From: Gymnothorax reevesii
Taxonomy: Eukaryota; Chordata; Actinopteri; Anguilliformes; Muraenidae
DNA: 64,000 nt
Direction of reading: 5' to 3'
Assembly: GCA_029721435.1 (NCBI GenBank)
Contig: CM056588.1
Location: 36,115,930 to 36,179,929 of the forward strand
The stretch's first letter is position 1. Each line of letters opens with the position of its first letter. This document shows, piece after piece, positions 53,968 through 64,000 of this stretch. The notes under the pieces are model-generated. The model was not told the DNA's origin. It did not search any database and saw nothing but the letters and a program-made list of their open reading frames with translations. Position numbers and translations under genes: made by a program.

Positions 53968-54000
53968 AAGCAGAAGGATACATTTCGGCTTGTCAGTATA

Positions 54001-55335
54001 GCGAACGCAGCTCTGATCTTTGTTGGGATATGATTTTTTAATGTTTTTTTTTTTCTTTGGGCTCCAATTTCCTAGTATGGAGGGTGTGTCAGGTCCCCAA
54101 AACCTACATTGAGTGTTACTGTTGAAACTATAAGGGAACTTGTCATTTAGACTGCTGCCATGACAATCACAGAAAAATTACATGAAACACCACCAACCAG
54201 AATGCAGTAGTTTTAATGGCTGGGTTAGATCCTTTACACTATGAATTAAATAATCCTTCTGCAGTTTGCTTCAGGGCTGCTTGTATCTGAGACGTACTGT
54301 GTAGAGTCCTGGGTTTTGTTTTGTTTTGCCTATGCTGGAAATAGTTTTTTTCTTTTTTTAATGCTATCTGAACTTGACTGAACAGCGGCAACACTGATGT
54401 TGTTTTTAAAACTTTGTAGCTCCTGTTGGTTTCATATGACGTGTCCTGCTTTGCACAATGAATGATTCCACTAATCTTTGAGAAAAAAGATAAAGGGAAA
54501 TAAACAGGGAGAGAGAGAATGAAGATCAGAATTGACTCCTGTTCTGAAGCAAACAGAATACTTGCCTTTGAGTAAAGGAAGGCTGCAGTCCACGTGAATT
54601 AATCAATGAACCCTTTACTGAGAAGTCTTCCACATTTAGAGTCTCACTGGCCAGTTCCCTCACCAGGGAAAGACCTGATGACATTGGTGTGACCAGTCAA
54701 CTGCCAGCCTGAATGTTCTATCTAGTTTTTCATGAATGCATTATCCACTTTAATGACATTTATTATGGCTTTCATGAATGATATGTGTTCATTTAAATTC
54801 TTGAAATTGCGTCGAACCTTGTAATATTTTATAAATGATTTTTTTTCGCGGCATACTTGACCTTGCCGGAGGGTACATTGGAACAGGACTGGTGGGCTGA
54901 GAGCAGTTGACTGTCACACTGAAGCAAATTTTTAAGCAGCGGTCATCATCCAGCTCATTCATTAATTCGTTCATGCATAATTTCACTAATTAATTCATTC
55001 ATTCATTGCTGTTGTCTGGCAGCAGAGGCTCTGCCCGGTCAGATAGGGCATCATTCGCCACTCTCTGCTGCCACTTTGACAGGCCAATCAGCTGGCCCAT
55101 ATGGACTGAGTGACAGCTGAGTTTGGCCCACCCCCTGCTCCCCTAGAGAGAGGAAGGTGCTGCTGGCTCTGTATACACGAGTGAGCCCAGGGGACAGGGA
55201 CTCCACCTGTGGACTCCTTCTGTTCAGCACACCAATGAGTAACTGTATCGTTCTCCCTGAAAATTCATCAGACCGCCTCTGAAAAATCTAAGTGTGTCTT
55301 TAAAGCAGAGAATCGTGGAGTCATGCACAAATGAT
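54001..55335. other. Non-coding sequence, nothing recognised
   Basis: AT-rich at first. 55015-55220 is GC-richer, with CAGCTGG and GACAGCTGA E-box-like motifs. No frame is supported. Confidence 0.5.
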
Positions 55336-55339
55336 TTAC

Positions 55340-55860
55340 AAAATCATTATGTCTTATTTAAGATCAGGCCACTCAGTGGCACTCTCGAGGGATGGATCAG
55401 CCCGGAACTCGCATGTCGCCTACGCAAATGTCACCCATAAATATTTCACAAACAAGCAAAAAGACATTGCCTGGATGACGGCTCGCTGCTGTCTCCCCAC
55501 TAGGGTCTTGATCTATCACTGGCACTTGGTACTAACGGAGAACTGCCCTTGCCGAAGCACTGACCTAGAGTATGTACATCATCTCTTTTGGGAGTGCTCC
55601 ATGGGCAGTCGGGTCTGGGGCCTTGTTGTTCCCTCAGTCTCCCAGAACAGGTTGTTGCCAGTGACTTCCCTGATGGCTTAGCAGGTCCTCCTGGGTCTGC
55701 CTGAGGGCTGTAAGTCCATTAAAAGCCAGCAACAGTGAAGGATCGTAAACACCGTTAAACAAGTCCCATGAGAGGAGAGGAACATCAAGGTCTACCAAAA
55801 AACAACCATGGACCTGGTCACTTTCTGGAGGAGAATCCAATTACTCCAGTTCCGAGGCTG
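55340..55860 (+). pseudogene. C-terminal zinc-finger part of a second LINE ORF2
   Basis: The frame reads KQKDIAWMTARCCLPTRVLI, then CPCRSTDLEYVHHLFWECSM and SRVWGLVV. This is the zf-RVT region (W...LPTR...CP.C...E...HLFW.C......W) found after the reverse transcriptase in L1/Tx1-like and related non-LTR elements. After a TAG at 55679-55681 the same sense continues with short conserved-looking pieces (TTMDLVTFWRRI). The rest of the element is not present nearby. It is unrelated to the LINE at 50-54 kb. Confidence 0.7.
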
Positions 55861-55869
55861 TACTTCCTG

Positions 55870-57090
55870 TATCTAACATCTATTTTCACACCCCCCATTC
55901 TGCCACCCTCTGAGTCTGTTAGGGGTCATCCCTTTGTTGGAAAGACTATTGAAGTATATCTATGAGCATTACAGACTTCTCATACTAATGCATGCACAAA
56001 CTCCTTAAAAATTGTTAGAAACCAACTCAATCACTAATGGTGTGGCAAACCAGTTTCTTGACCAGATAAGTGACTGTTTTGCTTGGACAAAATAGTTTGT
56101 GAAACGCATGAAATCTCGACTTTCACCCTGGGCTGCTCTGTTGGGTTGTATCCACATGGGGAAAATGCCAAATGAATCTTCGGGGGGGAACTAATATGTA
56201 AAGACGGGATGAGGGCGAGAAGTGCTGTTTTATGCTAATTTCAGCCTCTAAAATGTCCCAGTTTTGATGGGTTTTGTTATGCAGCAGATCGTCTGAAGTG
56301 ATGATTGCAGCATGTTGCAGAAATTACCAGCACTTAATTCTCTCCTTTTGATGTACTGCTGGTGTTATATTTCAACCTAATTATCTGGCTCATGTACAAA
56401 CAATATGCACGCAAGTTCTGTATTATCATCTGTCTTTTTTTGTAGCCTCTACAATTATTGCGCTTACTGAAAACTTGGCTCTGATAATTGAAAACCACAG
56501 AGCTAACTATGCCGCCCTATAGTGTCCTCGCCGGAAAAGAATTGGGATCAAGGGTTTTAATTATTTTCCTTGAAGTGGGGAAAAAGGATGACGCACGTGG
56601 TGCTTTCATGTTGTTTACAATGTTAGTTTGTATGGCGGCAAAAGCACACTGCATTTCTGATGCCTGTGGGAGTGAACTGGTTTGTCACGGAGGTGGTGCG
56701 GATGAAACTGATAGAGGGGGCTGGAGTAATATCCCATAACATCCCAGCTGTTGCATGGCAGGTGGGGCAGTGATGGAGGCTGGGTTGTAGCTGCTGTGTT
56801 CAGATGCTCTTCAGTATAACACCAGGCCAGCCTTGGCCTCCACTATCAGAGTAGAGCCCTACCCCATTCACAGCCTTCCCTGGCACCTGAGCAGAGCTCT
56901 ACAGGGATCTGAAGGCAGCCATTTCCTTTCCATTAAAAAAAAAACTTTAAAATTAAAATTCTAAGCATCAGGGCTGTTGCCACTTCCTGTCTAAACTGGG
57001 GAGTGTCAGGATGGTAGCCTCTCTTTGAACATCGGACCTCAATTTTGATCAATCATGTTTGAAATTATACAGTCATTGGCAACTCTTGCT
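55870..57090. other. Non-coding sequence, nothing recognised
   Basis: No supported frame. The 83-codon frame at 56488-56739 has no recognisable domain. Confidence 0.5.
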
Positions 57091-57100
57091 CATAGGGAAT

Positions 57101-57631
57101 ATGTGCATAGGGAGCACAGGGGTGATGTGTCCAAATTTTGTGGTTTTGAGATTTTTACCTCCTGTCACACATGTCTATCAGCTAATTCTTGGAGCACAAT
57201 AATTATATGTCCATGCGCCTCAGTTTTAAACAGAATTCACATTCTCATTTTGTGGTATGTCCAACAAAATCTGCTTATATGAATTAAACATAGATATTTG
57301 ATGAATAAACATGAAAAGTATTACAGAATCATCTATCTTCCATTGCAAACAAACTTAACTTCAATCTCTCACCATTGTGTTATGTCACATCAAGTGCTCG
57401 AATTGTTGGAGCACGGAGGTGACATGTCCATTTTGGCAATTTTGGCCATGATGTCGCAGTACCACACTTATGAAAACTTACACATTTAATATACTTCTGA
57501 ACCATGCAGTGAGAGAGTGACTGACATAAAAATGATGTAAATGATGTACCTGATTTAATAGAACATTTGCAAACCTAAAAATCTATTTTTCATAAAACCT
57601 CTAAAATGGACATGTAACCATTGCGCTCCAA
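57101..57631. repeat. Inverted-repeat element, 'TTGGAGC...ACATGTCCATTTT' family
   Basis: TTGGAGCACGGAGGTGACAT, then GTCCATTTT, at 57406-57434 is mirrored at 57603-57631 (AAAATGGACATGTAACCATT, then GCGCTCCAA). A third related unit, GGGAGCACAGGGGTGATGTG, then TCCAAATTTT, lies at 57110-57139. It is probably a MITE or a tandem/inverted composite. No target duplication was seen. Confidence 0.55.
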
Positions 57632-57689
57632 ACCCTCGGTTTAAAAGGTTATTTCAAACGGAATAAATTGCAGCAAATGATCCCCTGAT

Positions 57690-58015
57690 GAGCAGAATGA
57701 TGGAGTTGTGAGTTGTTGTATTGCCTCACTGTTAAGGTTATGGGTTGAATTCTCACTGTAGCCTTTCTCTGCGGGGATGTGCTTGTCATCACTGGGTTTC
57801 CTGCAGAGACTCCAGTTTCCTCCTGTTGCCCAAAATTGTGCCAATCAGGCTCACTGAAGATTTTAAATTGTCCGTTGTGTGATAGTGAATGGATTGTGAG
57901 CCCAGAGATAGATTGGTTGGTGAAGCAGGTGCGTAGCTGCCTGTCGTCCATTGTCTGTTGGGATAGGCCCTAATCCTCTTGTGATCTTGACCAGGGTCTG
58001 GATAATGGATGGATG
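57690..58015 (+). repeat. 3' tail of an L2-type LINE
   Basis: It contains TTGCCTCACTGTTAAGGTTA, GACTCCAGTTTCCTCCTGTT, GTCTGTTGGGATAGGCCC and ends GGATAATGGATGGATG, the typical microsatellite-like end of this fish LINE family. It is diverged, and is the same family as the copy at 2925-3245 on the other strand. Confidence 0.65.
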
Positions 58016-58499
58016 TTTGTGGTTGATATTCCTGAGTAAAAATGGTCATCCATTCAACTCAGTCAATTTTTTTTCCTTAATTTAAAAGGCCATTTTAAAA
58101 GACTCATTGAATTTTTAAAGATGGCTGAGCTTTGTTACTGAAAAGTGTCATGGGAAGAGACGAAATCAGTTATAACATTTGCAAAATTCAATGGTTGGAT
58201 GTTCGGAATGATAAATGATAAGAACATCTGATGATGTTCGTCTCGGGAATAATTTGTTTTTACAAATCTGTTTTACTTAATTGTCTTTATTGCAGCATTG
58301 TATGTGTGCATTGCAGCATTTGTGCTAGTTTTTAATCATGCTGATTTTATTTTTAGTAAAAGACACAAATATCTTAAACTTTGTTTCAATGGTTGTATCC
58401 TGTCGTAAATTTAACTCGAAGCACAGAAAAAGATATGTGGACTGTGCTGAAATGGTGCATTACCAAAATAATGTAAAACAAGCGAGTAGGCCTACTCAG
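58016..58499. other. Non-coding AT-rich sequence upstream of the brsk2-like promoter
   Basis: No frame or motif is supported. Confidence 0.5.
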
Positions 58500-59049
58500 A
58501 AGCGGAATGTTCACCGTTTTCGGTTTCTCGTTTTTTGCGCTGAATGCCCGGTTGTTTCTCTGCCATATCTTGGTGGGTTCCTAATGGTGTACCCTGGTGC
58601 GCTCCATTGGATTGCGGCCTGCGGCATCTCTCTGTTTGGTCGAATCCCGTGTCAATCAATATTCCGAGCCGTAGATCCGCCTGCCTCCGCTCGCGGCGAG
58701 TCCTGCGTTCTGACTGCCGCTCCACAGCACCGACACCGGCAGAGAGGAACCGTGCAGCCTCCCCAAACACAATGCTGCTTGAAGCTTAGAGCGCCCCAGT
58801 TCATCTGCAGAAAAGGAGGAGAGAGAGGGAAGAGAGTGAGCAAGGGGAGGGCGATAGAGCGAGAATCTACCTACTCATACAGCAATCCAGAGAGGGAGAG
58901 AGGACGGAGAGAAAGCAAGAGCCCAGAGGACGGAACTGGATTGGGAAATAAAAAAAAGAATCGTTGGACCTGCTTAAAAAAGAGGATTGCGTTATTCTCT
59001 GAATAACTGCAATTTGATTTTAGAACAGTCATTACTTCGTGATTTCAAG
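58500..59049 (+). promoter_or_regulatory. brsk2: Promoter and 5' UTR zone of the brsk2-like gene
   Basis: Composition shifts from AT-rich to CpG-rich. 58660-58760 holds many CpGs (GCTCGCGGCGAG, CACCGACACCGGC). An inverted CCAAT box (CCATTGG) is at 58603-58609. There is no TATA box. 58805-58925 is a purine-rich GAGAG tract. This is a TATA-less CpG promoter layout for a neural kinase gene. The transcription start was not determined. Confidence 0.55.
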
Positions 59050-59143
59050 ATGTCATCATCGGGTAAAGACAACAGCGGTGCTCAACATGCCAATTACGTG
59101 GGACCATATCGTTTGGAGAAAACGCTGGGCAAAGGACAGACAG
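59050..59143 (+). CDS. brsk2: BR serine/threonine kinase (SAD kinase), first coding exon
   Basis: The ATG (A at -3) opens [16 protein letters not shown], then [15 protein letters not shown]. The block from VGPY to GQT is the start of the BRSK1/2 kinase domain, ending inside the Gly-rich ATP loop (L26-G-K-G-Q-T-G32). The N-terminal GKD...GAQHA pattern fits BRSK2 better than BRSK1. The exon ends after the first base of the Gly codon at CAG|GTTAGT (donor at 59144), a phase-1 intron. The rest of the kinase, the UBA and KA1 domains lie beyond the window. The protein is a neuronal AMPK-family kinase that acts in axon specification and synaptic vesicle control. No second exon was found before 64000. 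Confidence 0.92.
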
Positions 59144-62100
59144 GTTAGTGCTGGTTTTTCGTTAGTGCGTTTTCGCCCGTGCGACCCGAGAGTCGTTGAC
59201 AGCACTGTGCCACACTGTTTAGAGGTGAAATTCCGCCGGTTTTGTATTGGTGATTTATCGCTGCGTGTATGTTGTCTTTATTGGAGAACGCCTGACCAGT
59301 TTATTGTGAATGTTGGGGGGACACGTTCCTTCACTTACCCCGCTTGCTCTTATCATAATTGTTGTAGCAGCTTCTCGGTAGGACTAGCGCATTTGCTCGG
59401 TCTCGCAGGCGAGATTCACTTGTTTGCGAGTGGTGACGTCTAAGCATTGGGTAGCCCCTGCAGGAGTGAACGGGCTCACCGGCTTCCACCTCGAATGATT
59501 GTGGTTATTCAGAAGAAAATGAACTTGTTTCCTGAAATGTCTGAACGTTTCTGCGTCCTGGTACTGCATATATACAACTACCAGTGTTGTCTGTGCGCGA
59601 CACCGCTTATTCCCATTAGAACTTTCCTCCTCCTGGTATATTAATACCGGTTTTTTGTGAGTTTTTTTATTTACCGTCTCATTTGCCCGCATAAGCAAGA
59701 TGTTCTCCAGCATGTTGCTTTTGGCAATATAACCGCTTGGAAGTGTCAGTGTTGGATGGTCGTAATGCGAATCCTGGAGCAGGTGTAGCCTCAGAGATGC
59801 TCTAGCGCAGCATTTATAGCAGTGATTGTGATGTTTGAAGGTGTGTGCAAGCAGTTGCTCAACTACCGTGTTTTAACCACCACCAATGATCATGATTTAC
59901 AAAAAAAAGTAGCGTTCCAACGTTATTGAAAGCTTTTTACGCGTTGACTTTAAGACCCCCACAGCCAATTGTGTAGCCTACGGCCGACCGGTGTATGTCT
60001 TTTGTGAGGTTTAATAATTTTTAAAAGTAGCGTATGGGTAGGCTATCCCAACGCACCCCTTGCTGTGTATGTTCTAGAAACAAGAATGCGGTGAGCGGTC
60101 GGGGCTTAATCGAAACATCGGTAAGGCAAGAATTCAGGAAAAGTGATGCAACCCTCTCTATGCTGCCCTCATCTTTTCAAAAAGAAAGAGTCTCAGGCGC
60201 GGTATACGATTTCCATCCCATCTGTTGTCTAAATCGGCGACAATAGGCGTTACCTCCCCAACCCTCCCAGCTGGGCTGGCTCTGCTGATCGAGCCCGCGC
60301 TGTGCGGTGCACACGGGTTCTGCAGTCCGCAGGTTTTTCCGGGGGGATTTCGTGCGCTGGCCTGTGACACTGTCGCCCGGACCATCGCCTCCCTTTTTTA
60401 TAGAAAGGGTTGCGAGTTTAACGGCGATGGAGCGTGAATAATACTGAGATCTGTTTCCTCCAGAATCACAACGCGGCGGGCTCGCCTTCCTCTCCGCTAC
60501 AGATGGTCATCCTATTCTGTTTTGAGAATATATAAATTGACTGCCATATAATGGCGGCGTCGCTTTGACATTTTTAAGGCCGTTTGATTTAGTACTGGCT
60601 GCTTTGTTAATTGAATACACAGCGTTCAGGTAGCCCTAGAATTCATGCACGGTTCTCATATAACTGCACCCATGCACCGAATGATCAGAGCAAAAGAAAG
60701 CATATTCCCAGAGCATACCATTTCTTATTACGGATGTCGTTTCTTTCTTAAGACTTCATTATACTTTCTTCCCGTCTGTTTCTTTTAAAATTATGACTTC
60801 ATCATATCTAAGTTTGTTATTCTTGAATCTCACTTTTTCTAAACTTAATTTTAAACTAATGCCCAATTATGATTTTAGTTACAAAACCCGCTTGTATATT
60901 TGATTGGTTCTACCACATAAAATAATACTGTTTTTGTCAGGCTCTGCCCCAAGTCTTTGGGTGTGTATAACTATTTGATGGCTTTCCTTCAGCAGACAGT
61001 CTTATCCGCATTGACAAACTCGACCCTTTTTGGCAAAGTATCTGTTCTTAGGGTTTATTGTATACTGGAGCATTTCAGTCTAATGAAACTGTGTCAAATG
61101 GCAGTGTCCTATGTGGGCTTTAGATCCACTCTCATTGGGTTAAAGTATCGCAACCCACCTACTCCTCTGCCCTGCCTCCCGATGGCCAATTGTTATGCTC
61201 AGCTAGTACTTCATCATGAATATTATCTCTATGAGGTGGCAGTGAAGTTAGACTCTTACAGTGATAAGTTTTCATCATTATGGGGGAATAGTTTTGGTTG
61301 TGCGTTTTTTCTCTTGCAATAAATGAATATTCTGGCTTGTCCGAGCCTTTCCTACTAGTGGTCATGTCACTTGAATGAATATACTCTGTTTTTGTTTTTG
61401 AGGAATGATAACATTTATTTTATTGAGCTGCACCTTCATTTTGATGGGACCAATTACCTGCTAACTCTCAGTTCTCAGGGCCGTGGGGGTGGGGTAAGGT
61501 GGGGGTGTGTGACCACGAGTCAGGCTGCAACCAATGGCATCTTCTGGTCTCCTCTGGAGACTCCCACCTGGCTGTGACGGGTGGCTGGTTATTTATAGAG
61601 CATAGAGAGGGAGAGAGGAAGGTGCCGTGCAGGTAGTGCGGTATTGGGATTGTGTTCATTATGGGATTAGGCAAGCGAGCACATGTCTGGCTGCTTATGG
61701 TTGCCGTAATGCATCCACCCCTAGCCCAAAACACAGAACACACATTGGCCACCCCTGCTGGTACTCACGTACTGGGGAGAAGAGATGGAGGAGGGGAGTA
61801 AAAATGAAAAAAAATATTACAGAGGATATTGCACCATGGACAGGTTTGTGCGAGAGACCATTGATCAGGCAGGGTTTGGTACAATACCCCAGTGATTTGG
61901 ATTATGCAAAGGATCAATATAGATCTACCTGATTGGCCAGCGATCCCATGAACTGCATTGATTGAGGCCTGTGATTGGCCTGTGGTAGCCCAGGTATAAA
62001 TTGGCCACTGATTGAAGGAAACAGGAAAAAAAAAAAAAAACAGCTGAACTCTGGTCCAAGGAGGTTAGATTTGAGTTGGCCTGACTGTAAGCCACAGCCT

Positions 62101-63317
62101 GTGTATGAGAGAGGAGTCAGTATTTCTGCAGCATCAGCTCTGATGGGCTGAGTTTGATAAGAAGATGGTGGTGATGATATTGATGTCGGCCGCGCTGTGT
62201 GCATTCGGTTACATTTTCTCACCTGGTGTGGATCGATGATCGGGGAAGCCCTGCTACATAATTGGTGGAGACGTGTTAACTTGACTGTGATTGATCACCG
62301 CTGATCTGCTGTTTGGATCAATAGAAATCTGAAAGATTTTCTCGTGCTCTGAAGGTCCATGCAACACTTCAGCATTCTGAGGTTCCCATGAAGATTGAAA
62401 GGAAGGTCTGAGATGATGTTGAGATGAGGGAACTGAGCGTAAAAAGATGGGAACCGACCTTGTTCCTGCAGAGTTGATGTCATGTATCTTTTCACCACCA
62501 CCATTACTGGACGCTCCAGATTGTAATAATCAGCAACTCAGTATCCCTGGCTGTTGAAAGACGTGTGCTTTGTTCAGATAGCAGTGAATACCTACATCAT
62601 GGGACATCTCCTGGAACAGCTCTGATGTAATTGTTGAATGAGGTGTGCTTTGTTAGGGTTTGGGTGAATATCTTTGGGATTGTAGGTCTACCGGAACTGG
62701 GATGGTGACCAGTGGTGTCAATCATGCTGCCAGTTCTGGATTTAGGTGAGAGCAGCCGTTTGTATATGTGGCTCACTTATGATATTTCAGGATAGTAGGA
62801 TAGTCACCTATGATCGTGCTGTATATCGGCAGTGAATTTGAGTTTCAAATGATGGAAATGTTATCTGTAAGGTCCTGTTTCTTTGTCTATGATTGTACAG
62901 ATATGAATTTAAGCATTTGCGTGTGTGTTTGAGCGTTAGCAGGTGGAAGACCTGTAGTAAATGGTGACTTTGTGCACTGTGGTACAGGGGTACAGTAGTG
63001 CTGGAGCAGTGTGCTGGTGGTGGATTTTGGGGGGGGGTTGTTTCTGTGACAGACGGAGGACCCTGAAGTTCTGGTAGTTTCCGCTGGGAAGCTGTCGGGC
63101 TGTGGGAAAAGCACAATGAATATGCTGTCGGAGAGAGAGAAAGGGAGAGAGAGAAGGAGAAAGAGCCCCATATGTGATGAAAGAGCTCTGCGCACTGATG
63201 GGGGGGAGGGGAGGGATACTTGTCAGATCAGTGGGGGGAGGGGGCGGAGCTCCCTAATAAAAGGAGCCCCCCCTCTCCAAACGCCCCGTATACAATGGGG
63301 GACCCCCCCCCCCGCCC

Positions 63318-63358
<41 letters not shown>

Positions 63359-64000
63359 AGTAACCCCGTTTCTCTCACTCAGTGTGTGATGTGCAGAAGC
63401 CATTTCCTCTCCTGCTCTAGTGTCTCTGCTCCCCCCGTGTGTATTTTATTTAGTGAAGCAGGAGGGAGAGGAGACTGCAGTTTAGCACTGAGTCGCTGTC
63501 GCTCCTCTCTCTGCGGCCTGCGTTTCCTCTGCACTCTGTGCGTCTGTGCTGCTCTGTGCTGATCAGAATCCTGGCCTGGCTTCTGTCCCTAATCCACCTG
63601 CCTTTTTTATGAACCTCCACACTGGTGAGGGACTGAGAGCCTGGTGCTGACTGTCGGCCATCTTGGGAGAGGCTCTTCCAACCTTATTTAACTCATATGC
63701 TCTCTTTATATCACCCCCCCCCCCCAATACAATTAGGGGCTTAATTGCCCGCCTCTTCATGCTGTCGGCCGAGATTACATCATTCTCTGAACGCCACTGG
63801 TGTCACTGCAGGTTTGTTTCCCATCTTAGAAGGTGAGCATTTACAGGTGTTGCTGGTAAGTCGGTCAAAGCTGATTGGCCTTTTCTCCTGTAGTAAACTG
63901 CCGGAGTAAACGCAACACACAAACACTAACACACCCCTGGTGGAGGCTTCTGTTAGTGCAGCATGATCCTCCCTCCACAATGGCTTGGCTGGACCTGTTA
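59144..64000 (+). other. brsk2: First intron of the brsk2-like gene (5' part)
   Basis: It begins GTTAGTG. The first 1.4 kb is CpG-bearing and non-repetitive (for example 60240-60440), consistent with a downstream part of the promoter island. The remainder is AT-rich with purine tracts (63125-63165) and no recognisable exon. No acceptor joined to kinase sequence (LVKLG...) was found, so the intron extends past the window. Confidence 0.75.
63303..63357. repeat. C-run followed by (AC)n microsatellite
   Basis: A C-rich run at 63303-63319, then about 19 AC units. It lies within the brsk2-like intron. Confidence 0.97.

Larger units (their letters stand above)
50281..54000 (-). mobile_element. CR1/L2-type LINE, decayed, split by a MITE
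   Basis: Reading right to left it has an NPGP motif near the start, an apurinic-type endonuclease, a reverse transcriptase, and a 3' end at about 50281 marked by TTTATTTATTTAACCTTTAT TTTACCAGGAA and GTCCCATTGAGA on the + strand, a well-known fish LINE tail. Stops and frameshifts occur throughout. The 5' limit is not defined, so 54000 is approximate. The TTAA-flanked insertion at 53071-53731 interrupts the endonuclease. Confidence 0.85.

Noticed and set aside
58338..59006. 222-codon frame upstream of brsk2 exon 1
   Set aside because: It is a CpG-rich and GA-rich frame in the promoter/5' UTR zone, with no domain, ending before the true ATG.
63116..63562. 148-codon frame
   Set aside because: It spans a purine tract, a C run and (AC)n, all low complexity within an intron.

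Overview
The window reads as ray-finned (teleost-type) fish nuclear DNA. It is AT-rich, gene-poor and packed with nested transposons of families typical of fish: Tc1-like DD34E elements, hAT MITEs, a DIRS1-like element, CR1/L2-type LINEs and a Gmr1-like LTR retrotransposon. It also carries many minisatellites and (CA)n tracts. Only one host gene is recognised with confidence: the first coding exon of a BR serine/threonine kinase, best matched to brsk2, at 59050-59143 on the + strand. The last ~4.9 kb is its first intron. Everything upstream appears to be intergenic or intronic repeat-rich DNA. No prokaryotic features, CRISPR arrays, rRNA or convincing tRNA genes were seen.

Layout. 0-3.3 kb: hAT-like element ends, an (ATCA)n array and an L2-type LINE tail. 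5.8-9.1 kb: a possible long terminal-inverted-repeat element holding a decayed Tc1-like copy, which itself holds a fragment of another transposon. 10.8-15.3 kb: a Tc1/mariner-type MITE, a 34-bp minisatellite, a decayed Tc1 transposase, and a ~32-bp minisatellite split by a hAT element and a TTAA-type fold-back element. 15.9-18.0 kb: a THAP-domain remnant, a second TTAA-flanked element and the 'ACCTCCACCAAG' repeat. 19.5-24.3 kb: a broken DIRS1-like retrotransposon (minus strand) that has lost its reverse transcriptase, with a solo LTR and a 205-bp hAT MITE inserted in its ends. 24.7-30.3 kb: dispersed repeats, one MITE and a 63-bp minisatellite. 31.3-32.9 kb: a nearly intact Tc1 element with two CGA-to-TGA stops. 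33.7-38.3 kb: minisatellites and more MITEs.

39.0-45.0 kb is the highlight: a complete LTR retrotransposon with two LTRs of 507 bp that look identical, a target-site duplication, PBS, PPT and one intact ~1583-codon gag-pol frame. Its domain order is Gag-protease-integrase-reverse transcriptase-RNase H. That is the copia-like order carried by the Gmr1 group of Ty3/gypsy elements. Its capsid has a SCAN-like segment. It should be a very young, potentially mobile copy.

45-50 kb is microsatellite-rich intergenic DNA. 50.3-54.0 kb is a decayed minus-strand CR1/L2-type LINE split by a 661-bp TTAA-flanked MITE. 55.3-58.0 kb holds further LINE scraps and an inverted-repeat element. 58.5-59.0 kb is the CpG-rich promoter and 5' UTR zone of the brsk2-like gene.

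Family names are from recognition of sequence patterns only; no database search was possible.
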